DNA from: Dermanyssus gallinae
Taxonomy: Eukaryota > Arthropoda > Arachnida > Mesostigmata > Dermanyssidae
Direction: 5' to 3'
DNA length: 64,000 bases
NCBI GenBank assembly: GCA_003439945.1
Contig: QVRM01002377.1
Coordinates: forward strand, 803,501 to 867,500
The translations under genes were made by a program, and so were the position numbers. The notes under the pieces are model-generated. The model was given only the letters and a program-made list of their open reading frames with translations, was not told the origin of the DNA and made no database searches. Shown here in pieces: positions 49,824 through 58,927 of the stretch; positions within the stretch are counted from its first letter, which is position 1; each line of letters opens with the position of its first letter.

Positions 49824-50542
49824 ACGCGCAATATCTCTGGTCGAGATCGAAAGGTTCTCAGAAATTCGTAGTTTTACTGTGTCGATCAATCCTTGAGTTC
49901 TTGCCGTGTGCACTCCGTGTCGTAAATATTCCTCCTTACTGTGTACAAACCTGGGTCCGTTTCTTCTGCAACCGTGTAATTAACCAATCCACTGAACTGT
50001 CCATAGACTCACACCGAAGACAATTGCAACGAAATGTTGACGAAACACCTACACATAGATTTATATATACATATATATTTACGCACATACAGATGAAAAA
50101 TGTAGTTAGTGCCTTAAAATCGGATACGTAGCTAGTCCTAGTCAAACAACGCAATGGGAAACTTGGTGTTTTCAACTATGGCCGCTGCCATTCATTGGCA
50201 AATGAGCGATATGATAAAATGATACACGTTTTTTACGCGTGTCCAACAATTATATATCAATATGACACACTCTAAGTAAATGTGCATGCTAAATTTGATC
50301 CACCTAAAAATATCGCAGTAGCAAACGACATAAATATATTTAGGTCCGGCCAGTGAGACTGTGTTCAACGGCAACCACTATTTATCTTTATCTCTTGTTC
50401 TAAGGAGAATGTACAAAACAAAAAGTGTTTGCTTACTAGTTTTTAGGGTTCGCCACGATATTTGAGTTTATTATTATGAAGTAAAAAGGCGATGAGAAAT
50501 ACAATGTGTGTAGTGGGACGTGGTTTGTGCCACCACGGATTG

Positions 50543-50571
<29 letters not shown>
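50543..50571. repeat. (TA)n microsatellite
   Basis: Uninterrupted alternating TA, about 29 bases. Confidence 0.95.
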
Positions 50572-50573
<2 letters not shown>

Positions 50574-51395
50574 ATAGTACAATACGATTTGGGACTCGAA
50601 TGCTCTGCATACACTCTAATTGTATCCTGGGGCCATTTTTGACACTTTACCGTAGGTGCAGGTTAGAATACGGATTGGGAGTATGTCACTGGTGGAGATG
50701 CACTCTGTCTGCGTGTGCTGCTTTGCCGCTCGACCCCTCGTACGTTCGTGTGCGCTCCGCTGGGTCTTCCGAAAGGCGTTACTTGCTGAAGAAGTTTCCC
50801 CCCGCCGCGTATCCTGCCCCCCCGCTTCGTATCCTTGCCCCTCCGCTTGGGCGGCCATGCTCATTCTAGAGTGGGGATCGTTTGCCTTCGTCATCAAGTT
50901 CCCTGTGGTGTTCATCCTATCACTGTTGTGAAGAGGGAAGTTGGCGACCGACGAAGCCGACCTCCAGACTACGACGACAGGCGGCTGAGCGAAAGCCGCC
51001 AGAGACTGGCGAGACGTCAGTTCATCAGCCGAGTGTTTCAACAGTGCACAACAGTAGAGTGGTGGTGGTGGTGCAGTCTTTCAGGTTCCTCCAGGTATTG
51101 TTATTGCCGTTGCAGGCGCGGCGTCATCGTTGTTGTTGTTGTCATGGTGATGGTAATACTGATGATGATCATGCTGATGATGATGATGGCGATGAGCCTT
51201 ACCATCGTCCCGTAAGCACCGCCCCTTTCATCATTGCCATCGTGGTGAAACTATCTTGGTGCGTCAACATAACAGTCACGGCCCTTCTGAGGTTTATTTA
51301 GTCGGATAACGGTTATGACCGTGGGCCGTCGGTGGCCGTCTATTTGGGTGCCTCAAGGCAGGCACAACAGACTGTCGCCTCTGTTTCTCACTGGT

Positions 51396-51472
51396 TCTCT
51401 CTAACTTTCTATCTTTCATTCTCCCACCACCCCCTCCATCTCTCCCTCTCCCCTCCCCCTTTTTCTTATCAG
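51396..51472 (+). promoter_or_regulatory. polypyrimidine tract with 3' splice-site-like end
   Basis: About 75 bases, mostly C/T, ending CCCCCTTTTTCTTATCAG at 51472, with a CTAAC branch-like motif at 51401-51405. This is a textbook 3' splice-site shape, but no recognisable exon follows and pyrimidine tracts occur by chance in this repeat-rich sequence. Confidence 0.25.
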
Positions 51473-52259
51473 AAACGGCGGTGTGGGCAACCAGCTGTTC
51501 CACCATTAACTAGCGCTGTTCTTCTTGGCTAACGCTAGAACAGAATCCTCCTCGACGACGACGGCGTAGCGTCGACTGATCAGGTTCGAAAGCGAGCGGC
51601 ACTTTGTTCATGAAGCAGCCTCTCTAGATGGGGGCGCGGTGTGGCGCGCCGCGCACACTCATAGAGTGGCACGTAGGCACGTCGGCAGGCAGGCCAGCTG
51701 CTGGCCAGTTGCGCGAACACCCCACAGGGAAGAAGGTGGAGAAAAGCTCGCAGGGGAGCACCTGGAACTCTCGGCCATTCTCCGCCGCGTGCCGGCTCCG
51801 AACTCCGGCGTCTCGGCGGCCAGCGTCTGCTAGTAGTATCGTCCGTCTAGCTACCGAGTCACTCGGCACTCGGCGATGTGCGCACGGATTAATTAGCGGG
51901 ATGCCAAAGTTCGTCAAGCAGGTCAGGCCACTACTGTCGGTCCGTTCCGACGAGTTTTTCGCATGCTAAGAAAACCAATTGAATGAGCGGGCTAAATACG
52001 ACCAGTTCGCTTTGCTTCCACATCGTAGTGAGAATAAAGGAGGATGAATCAGGGCGAGGCCGGAGAGAGAAAATATTGCACAAATGCAAACATGGACAGC
52101 GTCAGGGCGGATGGCGCTTATGCATTGACCCATCGAGCCATTCTTGCAGCGTTCTTGATAATGCTAGTGTTATCTAGATTGCCGCAGTGGATTATTTGGG
52201 CTAAATAGTTTATATCGTAATAATCGAACTTATTAAGGATGGATGGTCCTTATACTCAC

Positions 52260-52260
<1 letters not shown>

Positions 52261-52303
<43 letters not shown>
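52261..52303. repeat. (TA)n microsatellite at R2-like element edge
   Basis: About 43 bases of uninterrupted TA touching the 5' truncation edge of R2-like copy B. The frame that begins at 52,239 reads through it as Ile-Tyr before entering the reverse transcriptase. Confidence 0.95.
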
Positions 52304-52305
<2 letters not shown>

Positions 52306-53378
52306 TTGAAGTTTCCCTCCCTATCTCCCTAAAGGAAACTCACGTAGCTCTCCGCGGACCTTCTAAAGCACTAGGCTTGGACGGGATTTGTCTTTCGTCT
52401 TTCCGTAAACTCCCGTTAGAAGTAGTCTGTTGTATTCTTAACATACTATTAATTGGCGATATTGCCTCAGCCCATGAAACTGCTCGCTTAACGTTCATCC
52501 CTGAAATTAACAATGCCACATCACCAAGCGATCTGCGACCCCTATCTATTAAGTCATACTTACAACGAACGCTTAACAGAATTCGCTCTAGACGCCTCCA
52601 GAACTCTATTAAGCTTCTTCCAATCCAGCGAGCGTTTCTTCCCTATAAGGGTACCTTTGAGAATCTTGCGGTTCTGGATGGTATCCTTAATGATGCCAAG
52701 TCTACAGGACGTGAGCTCAGACTCGCCTCAATCGACCTCCGTAAGGCGTTCGACATGGTGAGTCATGACTCCGTCCTGTAGTCACTCCGGACTCGCTAAT
52801 ACCCGGAGGTATTCATTAATTATATCGAACGCTTGTACCTCTTGTCTACAACTCTCATAGAATTTGGACAAGAATGTCGCCCATTTCGGCCAACTAGGGG
52901 TGTTAGGCAGGGATATCCTCTGTCCCCCCTTTTATTTAATCTAGTTCTCGACGACACTCTTCCAAAATTAGACAAAACTAATATCGGGTACCAACTTACT
53001 GATGACTTCCGCCTTGTGGGCTTAGCCTTTGCGGATGACCTCATCCTCCTAGCCTCCACGAAATCTACTCCCCAACGGCTCCTTAATATTGCGGACCCCC
53101 TTTTGAAATCCCGAGGCCTTGAAATTAATACTAATAAAAGCTTTACTATCTGCCACCTATTTAATAGGAAGGAAGGTAAAGGTTTTATTAACACCGTACC
53201 AGAATTTAACGTTGGAGATCGGCAATTGCCAGCTAAAGGTATGAGCGGTCGATGGACATATCTTGGAGTTGACTTTGACAGCAATGGCAGAGTTGACTCC
53301 ACCAAGGATATACTCCTTAATTTGCTTAACAGACTCACGATAGCTCCCCTTAAACCCCACCAAAGACTCATATTTTGA
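52304..53378 (+). pseudogene. R2-like reverse transcriptase, broken
   Basis: One frame (52,304-53,378) carries the reverse-transcriptase blocks in order. GPSKALGLDGI is the finger motif (usually PGxDGI). FIPEI and SDLRPLSI follow, then QRAFLPYKGTFENLAVLDG. Motif A is SIDLRKAFD at about 52,731. After stops at 52,779 and 52,797 come RGVRQGYPLSPLLFN (the family usually has Asp in place of Tyr) and the catalytic GLAFADDLILLA at about 53,024-53,060. A third stop at 53,376 ends the frame. Three stops plus the unusual Tyr show the enzyme is inactive. Its role was to copy element RNA at a nicked chromosomal site. Confidence 0.8.
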
Positions 53379-53457
53379 AAGACTTTCTCATTCCCTGCCT
53401 CCTATATAAACTGGTCTCCAGTCCCAGACCTCTTCACCAGAATCTTACGCACTCCTT

Positions 53458-54222
53458 AGCGACCTAGATAAAGAGATCAAAAAGGTTGTTAAGTCGAAAT
53501 GGCTTAAGCTCGAAAACTCGGTGCCGAACGCCTACCTGTACACGCACACAGCACACGGCGGTCTGGACATCTCCTGCCTCCAAACATTCAATCCCAGACT
53601 CCGCCTCTCCCGCCTGACAGCATAACAACACTCCACGCACCCTGGGGTCCAATGGATGCTAACCACCAAGCACTTCAAAAATTCCTTGCGAAAACAAGAC
53701 TTCTTTGCGAGCGCTACACAAGAGACCGATTACTGGTTTCAACAACTACACAGCATGTTCGATGGAGCACATTTTAAAAAAGCACACGAAACGCCCTTTG
53801 TACATTACTGGATTAAGGGAATGCCCTACCTATCTGGTAAGGAGTATTTAAACCTACTTAAGCTCAGGATCAACGCACTACCAACGCGTGCCAGATTGGC
53901 CAGGGGTCGCCCGGGCTACAACAAACGTTGTAGGCATGAATGTCATGCGCCTGAGACGGTGACTCATGTCGCTCAGATGTGCGATACAACACACAAACAA
54001 ACTATAAAGAGACATGACGAAGTCTGTGGTCGCGTAGCGCGTCTTCTCCGCGAGAGGGGTCATGAGATGGTTCGTGAGCGAGTATTCCGTCGACCGGGCG
54101 CACCGGGTCTAAAGCCCGACCTCGTAATAACAACACCTACCGAGGTCTGGGTTTTAGATGCCGAGGTTTGCGGTCCGAACCGGGACCTGGCAAAAGCGCG
54201 GCAGGACAACTTCACCAAATAT
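53458..54222 (+). pseudogene. R2-like zinc knuckle and nuclease, interrupted
   Basis: In a shifted frame, DLDKEIKKVVKSKWLKLE opens the linker after the reverse transcriptase, with one stop at about 53,620. The open frame from 53,656 then reads RINALPTRARLARG, a zinc knuckle RCRHECHAPETVTHVAQMC with spacing C-X3-C-X7-H-X4-C, RHDEVCGRVARLLRERG, and the nuclease core GLKPDLVITTP followed by VWVLDAEVCG. These are R2-type signatures. The frame crosses the insertion point near residue 189 and, by chance, stays open into the inserted element, giving a 344-codon chimeric frame that is not a real protein. The nuclease C-terminus lies beyond the insertion. Confidence 0.8.
54219..54222 (+). repeat. probable 4-bp target-site duplication (left)
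   Basis: ATAT here and at 55983-55986 flank the inserted element; copy A has a single ATAT at this point (ACCAAATATGACG on its coding strand). Only four bases match, so microhomology is an alternative to a true duplication. Confidence 0.5.
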
Positions 54223-55897
54223 TCACCAAAGCGACTTCGCATCCTGACGGAGTTGAACATAAACGTCAAAGACAGTAAGGCTCTATTCCGATACGCCAAT
54301 ATGCGTATCACCAGCAATGAAGCCCTCCCAACTCTGGAATCAGACGTCTGCTCCGCATCGGAGAATGAAGACAAGGCTGAGCTCCTCGCATCGCATTTTT
54401 CGTCTTTGTTCAACTCTACGTCAGCAACCAGCGCATCCTCCACGATAGCTGTGGATAGCTCGACCGTTCTACGCGACTCACCAATTGTGTTAAGCGAATG
54501 TGACGTTTACTTGCAATTGCTGCGTCTAAAGCCCAAATGCAGTCACACACCTGACGGCATCCCGCCAATATTTTTTAAAAAACTGGCGATATTCTTAGCG
54601 GAGCCGCTAAAGTTGATTTTCGAACGATCGTATAACGACTCCAAAATCCCTACGTTTTTTAAGCAAAGCATTGTCACCCCCCATACATAAGAAGGGGCCC
54701 AAGAAACGTGTCGAGAATTATCGCCCCGTGTCGCAGTGCTCCATCGCCTGCACTGTTTTTGAGAGAGTTCTAGTCAGACACATCACCAACTATATGACTG
54801 TAAACAAGTTATTCGATGTGGCACAACATGGTTTTGCGCCTCGTCGATCTACGTGCACGCAACTACTAGAGATGACGCACGACTGGGCGCTACACATAAA
54901 CGCCAACAAACATTTTCATTGTATATATTTCGATCAGAAAAGTGCTTTCGACAGAGTCGACCATAAACTTGTAGTCGACAAACTAAGAGCGCTCAAAGTC
55001 CACCCGCAGACCTGTAAATGGTTTGCAGAGTTCTTGCGCAACCGGACATTTCGTGTCAAGGCAGGGGACGCTTTAAGTAGTCCACGCCCAGCACCGTCTG
55101 GCGTGCCGCAGGGGAGCTGCGTCTCTCCGCTTCTGTATACAATTTTTGTTTTAGACATGAAGCACTACATACCACCGAGTGTTAAATATCTTTTGTACGC
55201 AGACGATCTTAAAATATATAGTTCACTTGACTCAGAATCAGCGCACATAGCACTGCAGTCCGCCGTCGACGGTGTCAGCCGGTGGTGTATTGACAATGGT
55301 ATGCAGCTCTCCGTTCATAAATGCCTCGTTTTGAAACGCGGCTCCCCAGAGCTAAACTATTTACTCGATGGCTCAACACTGCCAACGGCAAACGTGACGC
55401 GGGATCTTGGAGTCTTAATCTCCACAGACCTCTCCTTCTCCGCACATATCAAAGAACTAGTCAAAGCAGCATCCATACTTGTGAATATGTTGTTTCGTTG
55501 TTTTATTGTTAAGGAGCCTTCACTGTATATTCGTCTGTACAAATCGATTGTGTTGTCCAAACTTTTATACTGTTCACCCGTATGGCACCCACATTTGTGT
55601 AAACACATAGGTATGATTGAAGGTGTGCAAAGGAGATTCCTAATGAGACTCCGTAGAAGATGTGACCTTAAGCCGAATGACATTGTTTTACCGCCCTTAA
55701 TGGACACACTCAGGAACAATGACAAACGTGTTCTAGCTCAACTTATAGGTGCGAGCCTTATCGATCACTTTTTTGAAGTGCGGCCAAACAATCGCCGAAG
55801 CCAAATAATGTATGTGCCCAGATGCGTTGCAAGAACGGAGCACATAAACAATATGTACGCCTGGCGCGTTTGCCAGAGATATTCACAACAGGACTGA
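54223..55897 (+). pseudogene. CR1/Jockey-group reverse transcriptase, one frameshift
   Basis: The first part (to 54,690) includes the linker motif SENEDKAELLASHFSSLFN and HTPDGIPPIFFKKL. The frame then breaks at a six-C run (54677-54682), and the downstream frame continues with IHKKGPKKRVENYRPVSQ. One extra C would explain the break. Counted from 54,671, the second frame has motif A YFDQKSAFDRVD at residues 86-97, APSGVPQGSCVSPLLY at 141-156, the catalytic YADD at 176-179, RDLGVLISTDLSFSAH near 244-259 and LLYCSPVWHP near 298-307, ending with TGA at 55895-55897. All visible catalytic residues are kept, so the loss is recent or is a homopolymer error in the assembly. It would be inactive alone because the 5' half of the element is missing. 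Confidence 0.85.
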
Positions 55898-55945
55898 GCA
55901 CATCCTTTTCTGCGACCAGTTTTTTTCATCACCCTTTACGACATG

Positions 55946-55951
55946 AATAAA
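55946..55951 (+). terminator. polyadenylation signal of nested element
   Basis: AATAAA 49 bases after the reverse-transcriptase stop and 7 bases before the (TTCTA)n tail. Confidence 0.7.
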
Positions 55952-55957
55952 GGAGTT

Positions 55958-55981
55958 TTCTATTCTATTCTATTCTATTCT
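55958..55981 (+). repeat. (TTCTA)n 3' tail
   Basis: Four to five TTCTA units marking the 3' end of the nested retrotransposon, followed by C and then the right-hand ATAT. Confidence 0.9.
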
Positions 55982-55986
55982 CATAT

Positions 55987-56220
55987 GACGTCGAGTTCCT
56001 AAGGGCGGCGCTCCCCGACCCGTAAAACCTCGCAGATTCGGATCCATCACTATCTCTATGAGTGGTGTATGGGACTCCGAATCTGCGAGGACGCTCTTAG
56101 GGCTCGGCGTCACGAAGAGGATTCTTATGGATCTTACCGTTTTAACGTTACAAGGAACCTTGAGGATATACCGCTTGCACCGGGTCCATAAGAGCGGGGG
56201 CTACCATCAAGCAAGGACAC
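55987..56220 (+). mobile_element. R2-like retrotransposon copy B, downstream part
   Basis: Resumes the R2-like nuclease sequence where it was broken at 54,222. It aligns by eye with copy A from the GACGTCGAGTTCCTAA region to AAGCAAGGACAC at 56,220, after which the two copies differ. Compared with copy A the frame is disturbed (for example CCCGTAAAACC against the copy A CCCGCAAGAAC), so this end is decayed. The 3' terminus of the element may be at or shortly after 56,220, but no poly-A or repeat tail is obvious. Confidence 0.8.
56028..56090 (+). repeat. foldback within R2-like copy B
   Basis: CCTCGCAGATTCGGA (56028-56042) and TCCGAATCTGCGAGG (56076-56090) are perfect 15-bp reverse complements, with further pairing inside (TCCATCACT with GTGGTGTATGGGA). 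The same foldback is in copy A. It lies near the 3' end of the coding region, so it could be an RNA structure recognised by the element protein. Confidence 0.85.
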
Positions 56221-56479
56221 GGACAGCTGATTCTTAACCTCACGTGACACCTTTTTACTACCATTTTCATTTAGGCGAGCACTGCCGAGTGTGCAAACGT
56301 ATTGTAAATGATTAATAAATCATCACAATATTTTCTATACCAACGGGGGCGGATCGGCAAGCTCTAGTACTTTGACTTAAAATGAACCGGAATTACCAAC
56401 GTTTTCGTTGTTGTTTTGCTTAGAAGCGCCGTTTATTAGCTAAACCCAAGTTTCGTTTATTGTTTAAGTTTGGCTCAAA

Positions 56480-56755
56480 TAAGTAAAGAAAACGAGGTTC
56501 GGTGATTTTTGAGAAGCCAAAAATGGAGAAGCAACAAATCTGCACCAAGACCTGTGTTAAATACCAAAGCATGTGTTCTAAAATGGTGGAAATGTTATGA
56601 ACAGCTGTTGGTGATCAAGCAGTGTCCCAAAAAACGGTGTATACGTCGTATAGTTCGATTTTGCGATACAGGAGACGAGTCATGGGTATATAGTTACGGG
56701 ACCAAAGCTCAGTGGTGCTTCCAAGGAGAGAGGCAATTAAATAGGTTCTAAGACT
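56480..56755 (+). mobile_element. mariner relic, plus-oriented half
   Basis: The frame at 56509-56751 ends in RFCDTGDESWVYSYGTKAQWCFQG, which matches the first catalytic Asp region of mariner transposases (TGDEtWvy). The sequence before it is weakly similar to the helix-turn-helix to catalytic linker and is shortened. The match ends where the usual basic linker would begin. The rest of the transposase occurs in opposite orientation at 56805-57275. Confidence 0.75.
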
Positions 56756-56804
56756 TTGGAAGACTGTGGATCAAAAAGCAAAAGATCGACAAACACCATG
56801 TTTC

Positions 56805-57275
56805 TTTTATTGTTCAGCATAGTTCTCAAGAAACTCAACACATCTCTGTTCAGCTATCTTTAATGGACTTAATACCACGAGCAAAATACTCAGCTCTAGA
56901 TGCACACTACCGTCTATTGCGCATATCACATCATTGTTGCTCTGAGATCTATTTGAGGTTTCCAAACAGATAATAGTCGAGCAGGGCAAGGTCCGGATAT
57001 TAAGCGAGATGCTCAACAGTTGAGAACTTTAGTTCGCCTAGTTTGGTCATGGCAAAAAGAGACGTGTGGGCGAGCGCATTGTCGTGGTGAAAAGCAGAGT
57101 CATCTTCTGTATTGCAAGTGGTAGTGTTATGATGCGTTTCTCCAGCTGGTCAAAGAGCGTTGCGTAGTACTCGCCAGTTATCGATCATATTGTAGAAAAT
57201 AGTCAATTTTGAGAATACCTTTTGCATAGCAGAAAACGATCGCCAAAACGTTTCCCAAAAATCGCGAGTTTCTTA
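56805..57275 (-). mobile_element. mariner relic, minus-oriented half
   Basis: Reading the minus strand from about 57,260: NVLAIVFCYAKGILKID, a frameshift, ITGEYYATLFDQLEKRII, then SAFHHDNALAHTS with the second catalytic Asp (HHDNA) at 57071-57096, EHLA, a stop, YPDLALLDYYLFGNLK and a diverged C-terminus to about 56,810. The normal order is HDNAxxHTS then YSPDLAPsDyhLF. Several stops and at least one frameshift make it dead. Its start corresponds to the residue just after the plus-oriented half ends, which suggests one element with an internal inversion. Its outer edge lies about 15 bp from the (TA)n array at 57291. Confidence 0.8.
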
Positions 57276-57287
57276 CCTTACTTAAAC

Positions 57288-57290
<3 letters not shown>

Positions 57291-57346
<56 letters not shown>
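57291..57346. repeat. (TA)n microsatellite beside mariner relic
   Basis: About 56 bases of uninterrupted TA immediately beyond the inverted mariner half. Confidence 0.95.
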
Positions 57347-57347
<1 letters not shown>

Positions 57348-58369
57348 GTATGTTTTGATTGAATTAAAAATGTTGCACAGGAGTCTGTTTGGAAGAATTA
57401 CCAGGGAAGAAACCTGTTTTTGGGCTCTCCCTCGTCCTTTTGCGTGCGGCCTTCTTCTCTCCAAGTGAGAGAGGCTTAATTGAAATTTCGTAGCGGCCCA
57501 CATCGCTTCGTCGCCATCGTCGCTCGCCGAATGAACGCCTAATAGCTGCCTCAGGTTCAATTCGCAACAGCCATATTATCAACGATTATTATAAGTATTA
57601 CTATTATTATTACTCTCATTATGTGACGATCAGCTTTATCGTCGACTCTACCGCCTCCAGCGTCATTGCGTACTGTGCGACAAGGGGAGGAGGGTTTGGA
57701 TGGGAGGGGGGGGGGGATTGAGAGTCGCAATATCAGTTGGAGAGTGCAAATGCTCTCTCAGTTGCATTAGTTGTGGATTATCGCATTGGGTTGGACGGCA
57801 GCCGGGACCTTGCGAGTACTCGGACATAGCCTGAACTGCGCACAGTTGGGACAACTCGACCGTAGATAATCATGCTGCACTGCTACAATTAATGTGTCCA
57901 ACAGATACTAACGGTCGTACTCGTGGTCGGACTCTCCTCGGTGTGTGTGTGTACCTACACAACTAATATATATACATATATATACACATGGGTATTCAGA
58001 GTAACTGTTCCAATATACGAAAGTTGCTTTCCATAAAGCCGATTAATTCTGCACGTTAAATCAGAGTCAAATGGCGTAAGCACGTGCGTTTAGCGTATGC
58101 AACCGGCCGTGCGTTGCATAGAAATAGGAATAACGCTTGGCATATAAGAGTCGCGCTGGTAACGAGAGTGAATTTAGCAACTGTTCTGTCTACAAAAACT
58201 GTTTCAAATATAAATCCGTCGACGGAGTCTATATGAAGTCATCCTGGGCCGAAAAAAACGACGTTGACCAACATGAACGTATTTGCCAAAAACCTTTGTT
58301 TTGATTCTAAAATACATCATGTTGAATAACCTTGGCAGGCCTATTAGCTCTTAACGTAGCCTATGGTGT

Positions 58370-58371
<2 letters not shown>
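57347..58371. other. no gene recognised
   Basis: Unique sequence with an 11-G run (57706-57716) and short TA-rich stretches near 57,966-57,988. No domain in the frame at 57282-57560, whose start is a (TA)n translation. Confidence 0.5.

Positions 58372-58432
<61 letters not shown>
58372..58432. repeat. (TA)n microsatellite
   Basis: About 60 bases of TA with one AAA interruption. Confidence 0.95.
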
Positions 58433-58433
<1 letters not shown>

Positions 58434-58819
58434 CGAATTCTTAGTCGACGAAATCACTTTTATGCGTTCACCAACGTGTATCGATTTTGTGACAGGCAAA
58501 ATGCCTTGTCTAACTAATTTTCCCATTTCTCTGAGCAGGTTGTGACTTGGAGTTCGGCAATGTTGGGTTTTCAACAGAATATGATACCTTCATGACTTGG
58601 CGAGCCTGACATCCATTTGGACGATTGTTGGGCTCAGATTTTATATATTTTAATAGATTGACGTTTAATATATAGGTATGGCTTGGTATACCAAAGCCGC
58701 GTACACTTATTATGTCGTTCGCTGAACGACAATAGTCGCCTTAATGCGTATAGAAGGCGTAGAAGTTACAGCGAGCACTCGCTAAGCTCGGCGAGCTTAC
58801 GAAGAAATTTGTTGTACAC

Positions 58820-58820
<1 letters not shown>

Positions 58821-58850
<30 letters not shown>
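58821..58850. repeat. (TA)n microsatellite
   Basis: Uninterrupted alternating TA, about 30 bases, lying 38 bases upstream of the foldback at 58888. Confidence 0.95.
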
Positions 58851-58852
<2 letters not shown>

Positions 58853-58887
58853 CGGTCTACGATTTGTGAATGTAAATTCTTCTCTCA

Positions 58888-58927
58888 GCCACTATCGGGA
58901 ACTAAGCAAAGAGTTTCCGGTAGTGGC
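58888..58927. repeat. 16-bp hairpin with two G-U pairs
   Basis: Left arm 58888-58903 (GCCACTATCGGGAACT) pairs over all 16 positions with 58912-58927, two of them as G-U if transcribed from the plus strand, around an 8-base loop. Wobble pairs in an otherwise intact stem hint that structure, not sequence, was kept, but one copy cannot prove it. Confidence 0.8.

Larger units (their letters stand above)
49824..52260. other. no gene recognised
   Basis: Has (TA)n at 50543-50571, a GTT/GAT triplet region near 51,128-51,193 and a pyrimidine tract at 51396-51472. Frames of 125-141 codons around 50,490-51,300 overlap on both strands and lack motifs. The 113-codon frame at 51628-51969 is unrecognised. 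Confidence 0.5.
52304..54222 (+). mobile_element. R2-like retrotransposon, 5'-truncated, upstream part (copy B)
   Basis: A non-LTR element with R2-type architecture: reverse transcriptase, then a CCHC zinc knuckle, then a restriction-like endonuclease. The N-terminal DNA-binding region is missing and the element starts abruptly at the (TA)n array. It is split at 54,222 by a CR1/Jockey-group insertion; its nuclease sequence continues at 55,987-56,220. Shared sequence with copy A at 22.9 kb identifies the uninterrupted order. Known R2-type elements insert at specific sites, often in rDNA, and Dong of the related R4 clade uses microsatellites; the target of this one cannot be read from two truncated copies. 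R4 or another RLE-bearing clade is possible. Confidence 0.8.
54223..55982 (+). mobile_element. CR1/Jockey-group retrotransposon nested in R2-like copy B
   Basis: A 1,760-bp, 5'-truncated non-LTR element inserted in the R2-like nuclease region. It begins in the linker before the reverse transcriptase, keeps the whole polymerase and C-terminal part, has AATAAA at 55946-55951 and ends in a (TTCTA)n tail at 55958-55981. The endonuclease and any ORF1 are absent. Apart from one frameshift the coding region is open to its natural stop, so the insertion is younger than its host element, which has several stops. The simple-repeat tail instead of poly-A is typical of CR1 and I-type elements. The exact clade (CR1, L2, Daphne, Rex1) needs a phylogeny. 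Confidence 0.85.

Noticed and set aside
52261..52303. (TA)n array as the defined target site of the R2-like element
   Set aside because: Only the 5' edges touch TA arrays; the 3' edges of both copies do not, so target specificity is not shown. Kept only as part of the edge-association finding.
53656..54690. A 344-codon frame as one protein
   Set aside because: It joins R2-like nuclease sequence to an inserted CR1-like linker across an insertion point; the shared frame is a coincidence.
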